Below, one piece after another: positions 1-12,398 of a stretch of DNA of 64,000 nt. A model generated the notes under the pieces. That model saw nothing but the letters and a program-made list of their open reading frames with translations. It searched no databases and was not told where the DNA came from. Location of the stretch: positions 50,109 to 114,108 of the forward strand of contig NW_024087337.1 of assembly GCF_009730915.1 (NCBI RefSeq). Direction: 5' to 3'. The DNA comes from Dioscorea cayenensis subsp. rotundata (taxonomy: Eukaryota; Streptophyta; Magnoliopsida; Dioscoreales; Dioscoreaceae). The stretch's first letter is position 1. Every line of letters begins with the position of its first letter. The position numbers and the translations under genes were made by a program.

Positions 1-504
1 CGTTTTTCTTTTTATGATGTTCGCTATCAGGAGGTGGATTTAGTAAATGTATTTGTTCTTTTTTCCCTTTTGCTAAGATTTGATTTTGATTTTTGATTCT
101 CTCAATAAATTAAATTATTTTGTGTTATTTTTTTTTTTGTTTATATATATATATATATATAAATCCATTTCTAATAATTCAGGTTGGAAGTTTGGAATTG
201 TGGCAATCTTTTTTCTCTAGTTTGTTACAACAATTTTTTTTAAATTATTTAGGTTTAATTTTTTGTTTTATTTATGTATTTTTCTCATATGTTTATTGTT
301 TTTCCTTTGTCTTCTATTTGCTTTCTCAAATTCTTAACGATCATTTTTTTTATTATGTTAGAATGTGAGAGAAGTCTTGTAACTATTTTGAAAAATAAAA
401 TAAACCTGAATCATGTTCTCTCCCCAAACATGAGGTTATTAATTAATATTTTTTATTTAATATTAAAGATAATAACAATAATTATTATAATATTAAAACT
501 AAAA

Positions 505-735
505 TCTTAACCTCCGGCCGTCCCTTCCATCATTCGATGCGCCATCTCCCACGGCAGGGGAACGGATGAGTAGAGGACATTAGCAGCGGCGTTGAAGAGT
601 CTTGCAGGGATGAAAGCGGTGATCGAGCCGAAGAATCCAACTACATAACGGAGGGCAGGAAATGAAGGTGCGGGCAAGAGAATTTGCTACGCCATCTCTC
701 ACAGCAAGGGGATGGATTAGTTGTACCAACATGTT
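505..735. repeat. GC-richer patch with an internal direct repeat
   Basis: Within AT-rich surroundings, 539-570 and 689-720 are imperfect copies of the same ~32-bp sequence (both contain a 'cgccatctc' core followed by 'acggcagggg' or 'acagcaaggg'), 150 bp apart. No protein similarity is recognised on either strand. It may be a relic of a mobile element or captured gene fragment. Confidence 0.4.
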
Positions 736-1696
736 TACGATGAGGAATGAAGAGAACCAAAAATGGAAAAAGCAAAGAACTTGGAAAAAAAATGTCATTA
801 TCTAAGTGTATGGCAGGCAAAATCAACTGTTCAGTTTTTTTTTATAGTGAAAATTTTCGTCTATATCTTTTTGTCTATTTTATATTCTCATGAGTTGTTT
901 TTTTACTAAATTCATTGCACAAATAATATGTGGCAGCATATGAATTTCATGGCCTTTGTTTAGTTTGTTTGTGGTGTTTTCTTTCTCATGATCCCAATAA
1001 ACCAATATGAACCAATATGAAAATGGCAAATGTCAGCTGCAGAGGGTAATAAGTGATCTTTAGGAAGGAGCCTGATTCAAAAAATCTGAAAGTTATAGAT
1101 TTTTCTGATTAAATCCCAGCCATCGATTTTGTATTATTGAATACCAAGTTGATATATGATAAACCAATATGAAAGTGCCAAATGTCAGCTGCAAAGAGTC
1201 CCGAGTACTATTCATAAAAATTAATATATAGTTATAAATGAAAAACAAAAAATATGGATGCTCGTGTTAGTAGAATAATATAAAATGTTGAGAGTGGAGT
1301 GTTTGTCATGCTCACCCAGAAAAAGACACACTTTCTTTAAAGATAAACTAATATGGATGCCCGTGTTTGTGCTACAGGCTTCATCTAATAATACAAATCA
1401 TTTTTTTTTAAAAAAAATCACTTAACAAAAAATACAAAAAAAAAAACACAAACACCAATATTATTAGATTAATTAAATAAAACAAATAATAATAATAATA
1501 ATAATATATATATATATATATAAATGAAAAACAACGAAAACAAAATTAAAATAAAAACACAATATATCTAAAAAAAGAATATTAAAATATACAAAATCAT
1601 GTTTATGTATATATATATATATATACACGTATGAAAAATAATAAAAACAATTAAAACAAAATTAAAAAACAAAAAGATGAAGTATATAATATAATG

Positions 1697-1722
1697 TTAT
1701 ATATATATATATATATATATAT
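1697..1722. repeat. (TA)n microsatellite
   Basis: Uninterrupted alternating AT run. Similar runs occur throughout the window (for example about 1504-1522, 8953-8973, 19390-19412, 25116-25140, 28160-28192, 32242-32268), typical of plant intergenic DNA. Confidence 0.85.
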
Positions 1723-2249
1723 GTATTGAGAGGGATGATAGGTTGGTGTGGGACCCACTCAAGTAAATGAGAGTGTAAGGGCTATTGAGTAATTTCATTT
1801 GGTTTGGTTAACCAATCTTGTAAGCCCAAATGTCAATTGGAGAGGCTAGGGAGTACTATTAGTTAAGATTAATATATAGTTATATATATATATATATATA
1901 AAGCTTTATTAGTATAAAGTGAATATTTATAAAAATTTTAGTAGTTAAACTTTTCTACAATAAAATCATTTTATAACATGGGTAATATAAATGTGAAAAG
2001 AAAATATTATTTTATTCCGCAACAACAAATGAAATTATTAGAATATGATTTAATATATTTTTATGTTGAGCAATATATTAAAGTGACAAAGAATCACATT
2101 GTGTTGCATGGAAGAATAAAGTTATAATAATGGATGAAAAATAATAATATATTAAATTAATCCATTGATTATTAATTATATATATTATTTTAATAATAAT
2201 ACTTAATATTTAAAATATTATAAATAACAATCTATTAAACTGATGATGG

Positions 2250-2425
2250 ATATCCAGATAATACTCTATGCCAAAGTCATTTGGTTTAAATAGTTATCGG
2301 TACAAAAATAAGTCTTTCGTGTGGCGTGCGGAATGGTGAGGGTTCGATGATGTCGCAACCAACTCACGCGCCATAGAGACAAGCATTTGTCGCTTTTTAA
2401 AAAATAAAAATAAAAATAAAAATGA
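2250..2425 (+). repeat. possible SINE-like element
   Basis: A locally GC-richer segment contains a B-box-like 'gagggttcgatgatg' (about 2338-2352), with weaker A-box-like sequence about 60 bp upstream, and ends in an A-rich 'aaaaataaaaataaaa' tail (about 2398-2424). No target-site duplication could be fixed, so the call is tentative. Confidence 0.3.
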
Positions 2426-3502
2426 ATACATTTTATGTTTAAGACCCGATAGCAATTGATCGAAAGGTAGTCAGCGAGTTGTGTTTTTTTCTCCCCCTAA
2501 TACATTTGGGTAGTTTATTTATTTATTTTAAAAAAATAAAACAATAATTGATCCAATTTTTGTGAGCAAATAAATAAGTGAAATTGTTTAAACCCAATGT
2601 CAAGCATGTTTACCACAGGTTTGTCTGGTTCAGGACTCAGGAGGAGGAAGGACTTGTCAAAAATAGACAACTAGGCCCTACTCATGAATTCAATTCAATC
2701 AAAGGAAGTTGGTTCACATGGAAAGTGTCTCTATTGAAGAAATCCTAGGCCAATTAAATCAATAGAGACAATTTTGGCCTTATACACAAAACATGTTTAT
2801 CATGAAGATACTAATATATCTATATAAAATATAATTATTTAATAGAAATTATGTTAATCAGGATTAAGAGATTGTATTAACTAGGATATGCCAAACAGAA
2901 ATAAATGAACATGTAAATGGTCCCTCAATCCTTTTGACATTTGGGAATCTTTGAAGGTCCACATTTGACCTATTATTTTATCAACCATGTTTGACTCCAA
3001 TGAACTTTGGTTGGAAATTTTCAGAGCTTCCAGAGTTTCATAGAAAACAACCATTTCAGATCATTTCAAGCCTGGCATTATATTAAATCTCAGAATACTT
3101 GGTCTGTTGACAATCTAGATCATTTTTACTCTGTATGTTTGATCCAATCTTTCTTCAACTTTGTCTGACTTTTAGTTAGTTCTGCATGGAAATTAATAGA
3201 GACATCAGTAAATCAAACAGATACCAGAGTTACAGAATCAAAATGTTCTTCATTCAATCCTCAACAAAACATCCAAACAAATGTTCTCCATCATAAATTT
3301 ACAAAAGAACGGTATTTCAGTATCAAATTAGAAACATAAAACAAAAGAAATCAAAGCCAGGAAAAACAGATTCATGCACACTATAATGTTTTATTCTCTC
3401 ATTTTGTACACGATAATGCCTTAGATATATATGTACTTATGAAGATTGATGCCTTTCAATTAGGATTTTTATTGATGTAATGGCGAAAAAGAGAAGAAGC
3501 AC

Positions 3503-5941
3503 TCAGACTGTAGGTGCAGCTTTGGTATCTTGGAGGGAAATCACGGTTTCGAATGCACCAACCAAGGCTTTCACTTTGCTCTTCCGGCTTTCCACAAGCT
3601 TACTTGCAGTTTCTTCGATAACATGATTGAACAAACCTTGAGAATCTTTCTTTCCCTGCTGGTCTTGATGTCTCAACACCACATTTGGAGTTTCAGGAAC
3701 CTCATTTGTATCTACACCACTAATATTGCTTCTTTTTCTGAAGCTTCTCCTCCCTAATTCTCCTCTGCCGTTTTCATTCTCAGTCACCACTCTTGGTTTT
3801 CTGAATCGAAGGCGTCTAGGACCATTGTTCTGAGACTGAGGATCAAGTACTTTGCCTCTGCGGAACTTCAATTTGTGAGGTGGCTGAGCTTCATCATCTG
3901 GGTGAACAACACTTTTTTTTCTTGACATCCTTCTCTCCTCAACTTCTTGAGGCTCAACTTCGTTATCACTCTCTGTGTCTTCATCTTCAGAAACTACACT
4001 GACTTCAGTATATGTGGATTCAGTGTCTTCATTCTCTTCCTTCTCTTCATTCTCTTCATTCTCTTCTGAAGTATCAGAAGCTGTAGACTGTGATGAAGCT
4101 ACTGACAAGCTCTGTGATGATGTAGATGATTTGTAACCGGTCGATATTTGAGGCACATCTTCCTCACTTTTGATCTCTGGTTCTGGATCAATAGCATAAA
4201 TTGTTTTCTCCTTTACCTGATCATTATTATCCTGTGCCGATACCTTCTTTGCATACTTCACAGGTGAGCCAAGCTTCTTATTTCCAAACTTTCTCAGTTT
4301 CATGCTTGAAATCCTAGTGACAGCTGGTCTAGGGGATAAAAGGACTCTCGCTGCTTTCAATACTTTCTTATCACCAATGTTTAGGGATAGGGAAGCCCGT
4401 GGCTTTTTCAAAACCTTCTTTTCACCAATCTTCGGAGATAGAGAAGCTCTTGGTGTTTTCACTACCTTCTTTTCACCAATCTTGGGTGATAGAGAAGCTC
4501 TTGGTGTTTTCAATACCTTCTTATCACCAATCTTTGGGGATAGAGAAGCTCTTGGAAGTTTCAATACTTTCTTTTCAACAGTCTTTGGAAGATCTTGAGT
4601 TCTGGATATCTGGCTTGGCTTGCTTCTGCTGCTGTCTGGGCCTCCAGCAGGAGTTAATGGAGATAGAGACTTGGTTGCTGAGGCCTTCGGCTTCAATGAG
4701 GCAGAGGCTCTTGCAGATATGTCAGTCTTCTTTAAAGGTGAAGAAGCTTTCAGCTTGAGAACTTCCGCTGTACCAGGTGAAGCAGCATTTCGGCTTTTTT
4801 GCTTGATGGTTTTCTGTTGATCAGATGTCATGGTTTTCTTATTGGCCGAAGGGGCCTTTTGCTTGATAATAGTACTACTCTTCCCCAACACATCAGTTTC
4901 TTTCTGAGCAATAGCCTTTGCTTTCACAGGCATCTCATTCTTTGGCTTTGGCACTGACCTCAGCTTTGGTGCCTCCCTCTTGTTTAAATCAATTCTTTTT
5001 GAACTGCTTCCCTTAATGGATTGCGATGACGATGGTGATGCCTTTGAAGGTTCTCCAGATGGTTTAATGGCCTGATTTCCTGGTGAATCCCGAGACAGTG
5101 TGTTAGATAGTGTACCGGTTAATTTGCTGATTGGCATCTCACCTGACATCTCTTCCTGACTGCTTAATGTACTGGCAGCAAATCCTACAATGCCTCCCTG
5201 GAGAGGCGATACTGCCTCATGAAGTTCTCCATATAATCCTCCGGATTCATTTGCAATGCCTTCCCAACCAGATGATGGCATTACAATGCTCATAGGTTCC
5301 TCGAGCAGAACATCTTCTCGAGTGCTCACTATAAGTTCATTAGTGATGACACTTTTCTCGACAACTGATGGACCAATTGACTCAACGCTCACATGCTCCT
5401 CAGACAGTCCTTCAGCTTTATCTGAATATCTACGGTCTGTAGATGAGATACTATTCTGAGAAGACGATAAAAATCCTTCTGATCCATATTCACATACTTG
5501 AATGTCCTTGGCAGCTGACAGACCATTGTTCTTCACAACATTTGACTGACCAGAAAGTTCAGTCTCATGTTGAGATGTAGGTTTCAGCTTCTGCACTGGT
5601 TTTTTCTTCCTCCCTCCTCGAGGTAGAACTTCCACTTGATTTCGTACCTTCTCTGAGATCTCATTATCACCCGAGGATCTTCGAAAATTGGGACGTCTTG
5701 CTTTATCTTCAAATGCATGCTTCCTGCCATACTTACAGTAGTCATGGCAAGAGCCAGAAGAAGCTCTGAGGTAGTGTGGAAGAGGCTTTTCATTGCCGGC
5801 TAAAGGAGATGGTAAGCTTCTCGTAATATCTTTCCCAGTTGAATTACTCCTTGCCTCTCTTTTTGGGGTAAGGAAATCCGGGGAATCAGGGATTGTAACA
5901 GGCTCTGTTGGTTCTTGATTCATTGACAAAACACAATTCAA
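3503..5941 (-). CDS. plant calmodulin-binding domain protein (812 aa)
   Basis: Single long uninterrupted coding exon. The N-terminal third has the family hallmark 'HYLRASSGSCHDYCKYG' (about residues 56-72), known in plant calmodulin-binding-domain (CaM_binding, PF07839) proteins. The C-terminal ~120 residues (about 690-812) hold the basic calmodulin-binding domain: 'KLKFRRGKV', 'RRLRFRKPRV', then a helix 'ASKLVESRKSKVKALVGAFETVI'-like segment that typically closes these proteins. Between them are a Lys/Ser-Pro-rich region with five tandem 17-residue units (about 457-540, 'KKVLKTPRASLSPKIGE'), and an acidic Glu-rich stretch (about 624-670). The family is linked to Ca2+/calmodulin signalling; the cellular role of this member is unknown. 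Start taken at the first ATG; a second Met seven codons on (MNQEPTE) is also possible. A likely acceptor (TTGCAG) lies ~30 bp upstream, so the 5' leader is spliced. Confidence 0.9.
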   Translation of the reverse strand: MNCVLSMNQEPTEPVTIPDSPDFLTPKREARSNSTGKDITRSLPSPLAGNEKPLPHYLRASSGSCHDYCKYGRKHAFEDKARRPNFRRSSGDNEISEKVRNQVEVLPRGGRKKKPVQKLKPTSQHETELSGQSNVVKNNGLSAAKDIQVCEYGSEGFLSSSQNSISSTDRRYSDKAEGLSEEHVSVESIGPSVVEKSVITNELIVSTREDVLLEEPMSIVMPSSGWEGIANESGGLYGELHEAVSPLQGGIVGFAASTLSSQEEMSGEMPISKLTGTLSNTLSRDSPGNQAIKPSGEPSKASPSSSQSIKGSSSKRIDLNKREAPKLRSVPKPKNEMPVKAKAIAQKETDVLGKSSTIIKQKAPSANKKTMTSDQQKTIKQKSRNAASPGTAEVLKLKASSPLKKTDISARASASLKPKASATKSLSPLTPAGGPDSSRSKPSQISRTQDLPKTVEKKVLKLPRASLSPKIGDKKVLKTPRASLSPKIGEKKVVKTPRASLSPKIGEKKVLKKPRASLSLNIGDKKVLKAARVLLSPRPAVTRISSMKLRKFGNKKLGSPVKYAKKVSAQDNNDQVKEKTIYAIDPEPEIKSEEDVPQISTGYKSSTSSQSLSVASSQSTASDTSEENEENEEKEENEDTESTYTEVSVVSEDEDTESDNEVEPQEVEERRMSRKKSVVHPDDEAQPPHKLKFRRGKVLDPQSQNNGPRRLRFRKPRVVTENENGRGELGRRSFRKRSNISGVDTNEVPETPNVVLRHQDQQGKKDSQGLFNHVIEETASKLVESRKSKVKALVGAFETVISLQDTKAAPTV

Positions 5942-8250
5942 TGCTGAGTGTTACAGTAAAATCTCCAAGAAGCACAATTCTGCAACCAAACAGGAAACAA
6001 ACTTGAGGAGAGAGACAGAGATGAGACTGAAATGCTAGGTAATATCATCATGGCTTTCTATATCTTTCTGACATTAAATGAATGTTCATGAAATTGCACA
6101 TAGTCTTGAGAAAAGTAGTATGAGACACAAATGCAAACTGCAGTTTGAAATTGAAAAAATAGAAAGGAGTAGTGTCAAAATGATATTCAAATAATGAAGT
6201 TATGACCTTAACAAGGAAAGAGATATTAAAACCTGCATTAATATCTGCTCAAAGATTGCTAAAAGTTGGAAGAAAACATTGTGCTATCTTGGAAAACATA
6301 AATAAATAAGATAATCAGATTCTATAATTGGTCTCCAACTGAAACATAAAACGTAAAGACAAAAACTTCTAATCTACATGGAAATCTGCTAATGTTTAAG
6401 AAGGTGAAACTAGCAGTATTATAATTATCAAGTGACAAATGGTTTAACGTTTTACTCAAGACAAGATACAAATTCAACTGTCCTTAAATTCTCCTAATTC
6501 TAGAACAGACTTTAAAAATAACAATAAACTAACAATCATCTAACTTTTTTAATATACACATGACAAGCTCATACCACCCACCTCAAAGACTAATTTTCAA
6601 ATAGTTTCACCAATATAATAATGTCGACAATAGCCAAAGACGTTACATCAAGACTGTTTTCTCTTGATCATTCTGTCCTAATAAAAGTTTCAGCTAAAAT
6701 CATGTAAAGGAACCCAAAATGATCAAGACATAAAAGATTTGTTGTCTTAATGGCCAAAGGTACCCAAAACCATTATCGTCATAACAACTATTTTTTCCTC
6801 TATTTGAAGTTACGAGCAAGATCTTACCAAAAGATAACTTTTGGAATGTTACCAATTATTGAATAATTAAATTAATCAATACCATAGATCAGCAAATCAA
6901 TGGAGGAACAATTAATGGTAGAAGTTGTAAAAATAGAAACATAACGAAATTGCACAAATTTCTTCGATCATAAATTCCATGAGATAAACCAAAGGAATTT
7001 CAGAAACTGATCTATTACTAAGGAGGAGTTTTATTCTACGACAGAAGTAAGATCAGAAAAAGATTTATATCTGTCTCAATCAAAAACCCTAACTAATTAA
7101 CAGCAATAAACTTAGAGTCATAAGTCAACCTTATGTAATTCTCTTCATAGATCATGTAAGACAAGAAAAGCATTAAACAATAAGCATACACATCATCATC
7201 ACCTATTTCAATCTACAAGACAACATGGTGTAGAAAACACATACATAATGAAAGAGTTATAATCTTCATTCAAAGGACAGAGATGGTGAAGAAGTATTCT
7301 GAAAGATCCATGCTGTAATCTCTAAAAAAAATTGATTAACGCCCAATCAGAATCAAAACAAACAAGAATATAAATCATCATAAAAACTAAATGTTTTAAC
7401 AAGAATTAAGTAAACCATTGGAAGGCAAAAAGTCATTTCATATGATCTCAACAAAGACCCAAGATTGTAATGTCTTTATCAACCGACAAGAACAAGAAAA
7501 ACCCCATCAAAGTCATGGTCCAAAATGAATACCAACCAAAACCCTACCAACCTACAACTGCCTCAACAACCACATAAAAAAAACTAAAAATTGATCCTTC
7601 AAACCAATAGAATGAATTAAAAAACAATGCTGAAACATCATCAGATTAATCTAGCAAAAACTTCAATAAAAGAAAACATACTCAAGAATTACCCAGAAAA
7701 ATCATGCTTGTCTCTTATTCAAATCAAAACATCGAAATCCCAATAAAGATCGCATCTTTCCATGAATTCCAATCACAATCTATTCAAATGCAATCAAAAG
7801 AAATAACCCACCAAAAATGCAAATCAAACAAACAAGAACAAAACTCAAAACTCCAACTACACATCCATTGATTCCAAAGAAATGCATCAAAGAACTCAAA
7901 AGAAAAAGAACAAAGAATTAACAGAAACCCAATAAAGATCGCACCTTTCCACAAAAACTGACCACAAGACGGTGAACAAAAGCTAACCCATGCTATTCAG
8001 GCCTGCATCTCCCAAACAGCGAAAGCTATAAAAAAGAAAGCAACCAAGCACTCCTTTAGAGGTCGTGCAAGCAACAAAGGAGGTTTTTTTTGGTGCTCTG
8101 GTTGCGTGGTCGGTTGCAGAGACCTCTCCAAGCTAAGCAAAGCAATAAAGGAACGATCTTTGAGAGAGATTGAGAGAGAGAAGCGATTCCCACGCGGCCA
8201 ACACCAAAACGGCCCCGCTTTTGTTTTACTGGAATTAGAGGGCCCTCTGT
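5942..8250 (-). other. intron-containing 5' leader and promoter side of the calmodulin-binding gene
   Basis: No coding exon is visible. The DNA is A-rich on the plus strand (T-rich on the sense strand, as plant introns are), with an acceptor-like TTGCAG near 5972. A GC-richer patch at about 7960-8250 looks like a first non-coding exon. The open frames crossing 7997-8329 show no protein similarity and I treat them as leader. Exact exon borders cannot be set without transcripts. Confidence 0.45.
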
Positions 8251-8329
8251 TTTCTATGTATGTATTTATCTTTGAGATTTTTCTCAACAGACCCAAAAAA
8301 CCAACATCTAAAAGTGACCAAATAGTCAT

Positions 8330-9700
8330 CTTGCTGACTTGGCATTGCTTTATTGGTTCATTGCTCTTCTCTATAGAAAATGTAAGCCAATTGATGGTGA
8401 AAAATTTGATAAAATTTAGTGGCCATTGGAGTTACTTAATTGAACTCATTTAAAACTAATTGTATTGAATAATTAACTATTAGGAGTTACTTTGGGTTTC
8501 ATTAGGAAAAATTAATTTTTTTTTTTTAATTAACTTGTGAATAATACAAGACAGAGATCTCAATTTTTTTTTCCATTATTGACTATTATACCATTACTTT
8601 GATTTAGCATCAAGACAGGAATATTTAATTATAAAATGTTAGTTGGAAGCACAAGTTTTTAATTAATTAAAGTGTTCTAATTATAATATAGTGGACTTTC
8701 ATTCTTACACTAGTGAGATTAAGATGGATCACTAAACTAAAACATCTATGAATTGCTTAATCAATAAGATCTAAATGATGATAACTTTAACATTGGATAG
8801 TGTTTTATCTTTTTTAAGTATCCAAGGTTCTTTAAGCCTCATCTTCATCATTTGGGTCATTAGGTACATACATCAATGAAGTATTCAAGTAGTTCATGCC
8901 TCCCATGAACTTCTTTAGACTTTGAATCATGAGAAGTAGTAGAAGAACAATTATATATATATATATATATATATTCAAAGTTCATTTATTCAACTACTTA
9001 AAAAATGTTATATTACTATATTTATATATGTATGTATGTATTAAAAGATGATGAAGAAGGTGAGCCATCAACCAATAAAAATGGTGTCAATATCTTCAAC
9101 AATAATGAAAACTTCAATTTTTTTTTAATTATTTCCGTTGTCTTCAAGCTCAAGGAAGTCTTGTGGAAATATCATTTTATGGAAATATTATATATATATA
9201 TATAATAAATAAACAAATTTACAGAGCATGAGGAGCTGGTACTTAGGTCCACACTTCAATCAAACATTGAAAAACATGAATGGAAACAGTGATAAAAAGA
9301 AGAAGAACAAAACAAGCAACCAAAAAAAGGTGGCAGAGGAATTAAATCATTTGATTGATTCAACAACTGACAATGTCATGTGCCTGAAATTTTAGGTTTG
9401 TAACTGTTTGTGTTTCTGTTTGTTACTGTGTTTTGATTAACAAAGTACATTACAATCCAAACACACCATGAAATTTTGCAGAAACATAACTTCAATCATG
9501 TTCTCATGTAGTTCTTTCTTGTGACTGAATTTACAATGCAAAACAGTTTTGTAACTATTTTTCGTATTTTCTGTTCATGAATATTTACAATTTTTCAAGC
9601 AAAAACAAAACTGAAACCAAATCCAAAATTATATAGATCATCTTTGCTTCACTTTGTAAAGTATGTGCAGCATAACAGTTATTCAGATGATCTTGTATTT
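8330..9700. other. AT-rich intergenic DNA
   Basis: Lies between two minus-strand genes: promoter side of the calmodulin-binding gene and 3' side of the DUF4336 gene. Contains TA repeats (8953-8973, 9189-9203) and no recognised coding sequence. The right part (about 9400-9750) is probably 3' UTR/terminator of the DUF4336 gene. Confidence 0.5.
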
Positions 9701-9752
9701 TTTACCGACTTCCTAAATTGATGATATATTTACATGAGCAGTTTTCGTATTT

Positions 9753-11971
9753 TCACCGTTTTCTCCCTGACACTGTCTTTTTCACTACACCAGCTGAAAC
9801 CAAGAATTCATCAAGTGATGACAATGTCTTCATATCATCTGGAGGGAAGTAACTTGCTGCTTTTCCCATTAGCGAAGCGAAAAGTAGAGATAAAGAAGGC
9901 CTTGTGATGTATTGCTCGCCTAAGAGCTCGTCGAGGAAACCAAATGCAGCTAAGAATTCCGATCTGCTTGCATTGATTGGAGCTGCAAAGTGTGCAGGAA
10001 TTATTCTCTTGAAACGCCAATCGCTCGTAATTCTATCGATCCAATCTTGAACCTGACATTTGTTTTCAAGCTTGTCATTTTATAGATGAAGTATGAGAAG
10101 ATATGATACATTTTGGTGATTTTTTTTCAATGCTAACCTTTTCAGGAACTTTGCTGAAAACTAATGTCTTCACAATTGGGGAAACAATCAATTTCTGCGA
10201 CATTTGAGCAAAACTAGCAGTGGGTTCCAAAAGATTTGAAGGGCCTAAAAACAGGATTTGAAGAACCATTCTCTCCCACCCTGTTAACAATTTCTATTTG
10301 GTTCATTTAAAATCAAAACTAAATTTGAACACTAGACTGATGTATCGAATAAAATAACTCACCTTTTTGTCGGTTTGACTTATTGTCAACCACTGGTTCT
10401 TCAGGTACCTCCTTTCCTTTACTGAGGAGCTTCACTGCTAAACCATTCTTCGCCGAAGCTAGTAAAGATTCTTTACTAATGCACTCCGGCGGTTGCCTTG
10501 GAACAAAAATCACGGCATCGGTTACCATCAATGTTTGTGACCGCTTGTGATAAAATGCAACCTCTACATATGGTCCAATTCCTGCATAATACAACTAATG
10601 AATTGCTAAACAAAATGCAGAAATTTTGTGAAGATTAAAATGTTGAGAGATAAGCATGATTTTACCAACTTCTGGTGCACTAAGAACCTTTTGTTCGATC
10701 TCATCAAACCACGGGGTTGATTCATCCTCATCAACCAAAGCTTTGGCGCGAAAGATACCAAAGAACTCGAGCGGTAAATTTATCGGCCAACTCCACTGCC
10801 TCTGAGCAACCCAGATTTGTGCTTTGGGAAACTTTCTTGAAAAAGGCCCAACAAAGATCTTATGTTCATATGCAAAGGTTGGTAGGACAATGTACTCAAC
10901 AGGAGCATTCAGTTCTTTCACAAGCTGATCGAAAATTTGATTTTAATAGCTTTACATTTGAATGAACTAAAGAATCAAATAGAGATTCAAGAATCTTGAA
11001 TGCAAAACCTGAATGCATTCCTTTGTTGGAGCAATTGGTGCATGAACCCATAAACCTCCGGATTTCAGCTTTATTACTGTCATTCTGATATTTGTGGAAA
11101 CACTGCTAAATCCCAATGCTTGTTCTTGTTCAAAGAGCCATATGCTATTTTTCACAACCTTAAAAAGACATCAGATAGAAAAATGAAAGAAGAAAAAACA
11201 TTTTATTACATGTTCATTCATGGAATAACCTCAATTAAAAGCTCCAAATGAGCACAATTGCATCCTTTTCAGTTAAAGATGATTTGTTCATGAATGCCAC
11301 CGTTAAATAAAGTAGGGTTACAGAACTACAAACTAAATTAGCAATCAAAGGAACAAATTAATAGGAGAAGAAAATGTAGGAAATTTGATATTAGAACTCA
11401 TTGAAAAAGCTTCAATTAAAAGTTTAACATGAGCAAAAAATTTCATCTTTTTCAGTGAAAAATAGCTGTTCATGAGTGCCACTCCCAAATAAATTAGGGT
11501 TACAGAACTACAACCTAAATAAGCAATCAAAGGAACAAAGAAGAGAAGCAAATGAAGGAATTTGATATTAGAACTAATAAGAGTTTCAAATGAGCAAAAC
11601 TGCATCTTTTCATTGAAGAATCAGTTGTTCATGAGTGCCACTCCAAAAGAAATAAGGATTACAAAATTTTTGATAAAAAAGAAGCTAAATTAGCAATCAA
11701 AGGAACATAAACTAAAGCTCACCTCAGTCCTTATAGTGATTCTATTGAGGAATGGACCAAGAGGGAATGGAAAACCAGTGAAGTTAAGGTAAAACCTCTC
11801 ACTGCCACCTTTACTACTGCTTTTACTTCCTGATGCCACCACCAAACTGTTGAAATTTCTCTTTTTTCTCTCTGATACCTGCTCAAAATTGAATCTTTTT
11901 GAGAAACCATCACAGATTAAAGATTTCTGAAGAGGTCCTGGCTTTGGAAGAGCAGCAATAGCTGCCACCAT
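9753..11971 (-). CDS. plastid-type DUF4336 domain protein, six exons (439 aa)
   Basis: Exons on the minus strand: 11971-11723, 11158-11009, 10924-10666, 10581-10363, 10280-10138, 10052-9753. All introns are GT-AG and every junction keeps frame, giving 440 codons with stop. The N-terminus (MVAAIAALPKPGPLQKSLIC...) is Ser/Arg/Lys-rich with few acidic residues and looks like a chloroplast transit peptide. The rest matches the DUF4336 family of plant and cyanobacterial proteins: 'MTVIKLKSGGLWVHAPIAPT', 'PVEYIVLPTFAYEHKIFVGPF', 'PKAQIWVAQRQWSWPINLP', and a C-terminal 'KRIIPAHFAAPI'. The family resembles the metallo-beta-lactamase fold but its activity is unknown; I do not see a full HxHxDH metal motif. 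A TG/AC microsatellite sits in the 5' UTR at about 11993-12017. Confidence 0.88.
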
Positions 11972-12189
11972 TTTCTCTTCTCTCTTACTACCTCACACAC
12001 ACACACACAAACACACAGACTCACAGTCTCATACTTGAGTATTTGTATATGGTATGAAGCAATGGATGGTTGGTTTGTTGCCACGTAGAGCAACTCATGG
12101 TGCTGTGATTGGAGCTTCAAACTTGCAAACTCTTGGTTTGTGGATGAAAAAAAAGATAGAAAATGGAGAAAAATAGAAGAAAGTTCTGG

Positions 12190-12386
12190 CCTTTTTCACT
12201 AGAGATTCTAACCAGAGTGTTATTTTTTACTGCATGAATGATTAATTGGTGAGAAATTGGCTTAATCTTTGACAATGATTCAATAAGAATTGAACTGAAA
12301 CTAATGGCATTGTTGTTTTTGTTCAATTCCAAAGAATAATTCTTGAGGAAACGGAGCAGTCTCTATGATTTATTCAAGATGATCAT
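12190..12386 (-). pseudogene. duplicated 3' tail of the CNGC2-like gene
   Basis: This block matches 14685-14892, the 3' UTR and last codons of the channel gene, through many shared words ('actagagattctaa', 'tgattcaataagaattgaact', 'attccaaagaataattctt', 'tattcaagatgatcatg'). Only the last few codons are covered, so it is a partial duplicate with no function expected. It lies just upstream of the DUF4336 gene and is interrupted at its end by a SINE. Confidence 0.75.
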
Positions 12387-12398
12387 GCTTATTATTAT

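Larger units (their letters stand above)
1..3400. other. AT-rich intergenic DNA, no gene recognised
   Basis: I see no coding exon here. Open frames near the left edge are T-rich low complexity. The stretch holds TA microsatellites, a short GC-richer patch (about 505-735), a possible SINE-like segment (about 2250-2425) and a repeated motif: positions 1176-1235 and 1827-1885 both read roughly 'aaatgtcagctg/aattg ... gagtactatt ... taatatatag', which suggests two copies of one decayed element. Confidence 0.6.

Noticed and set aside
120-510. Two overlapping open frames near the left edge
   Set aside because: T/A-rich low-complexity translations (Phe/Ile/Tyr runs), no motif, no start context.
7997-8453. 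Open frames on both strands near the calmodulin-binding gene leader
   Set aside because: No family similarity; the location fits a non-coding first exon and promoter.
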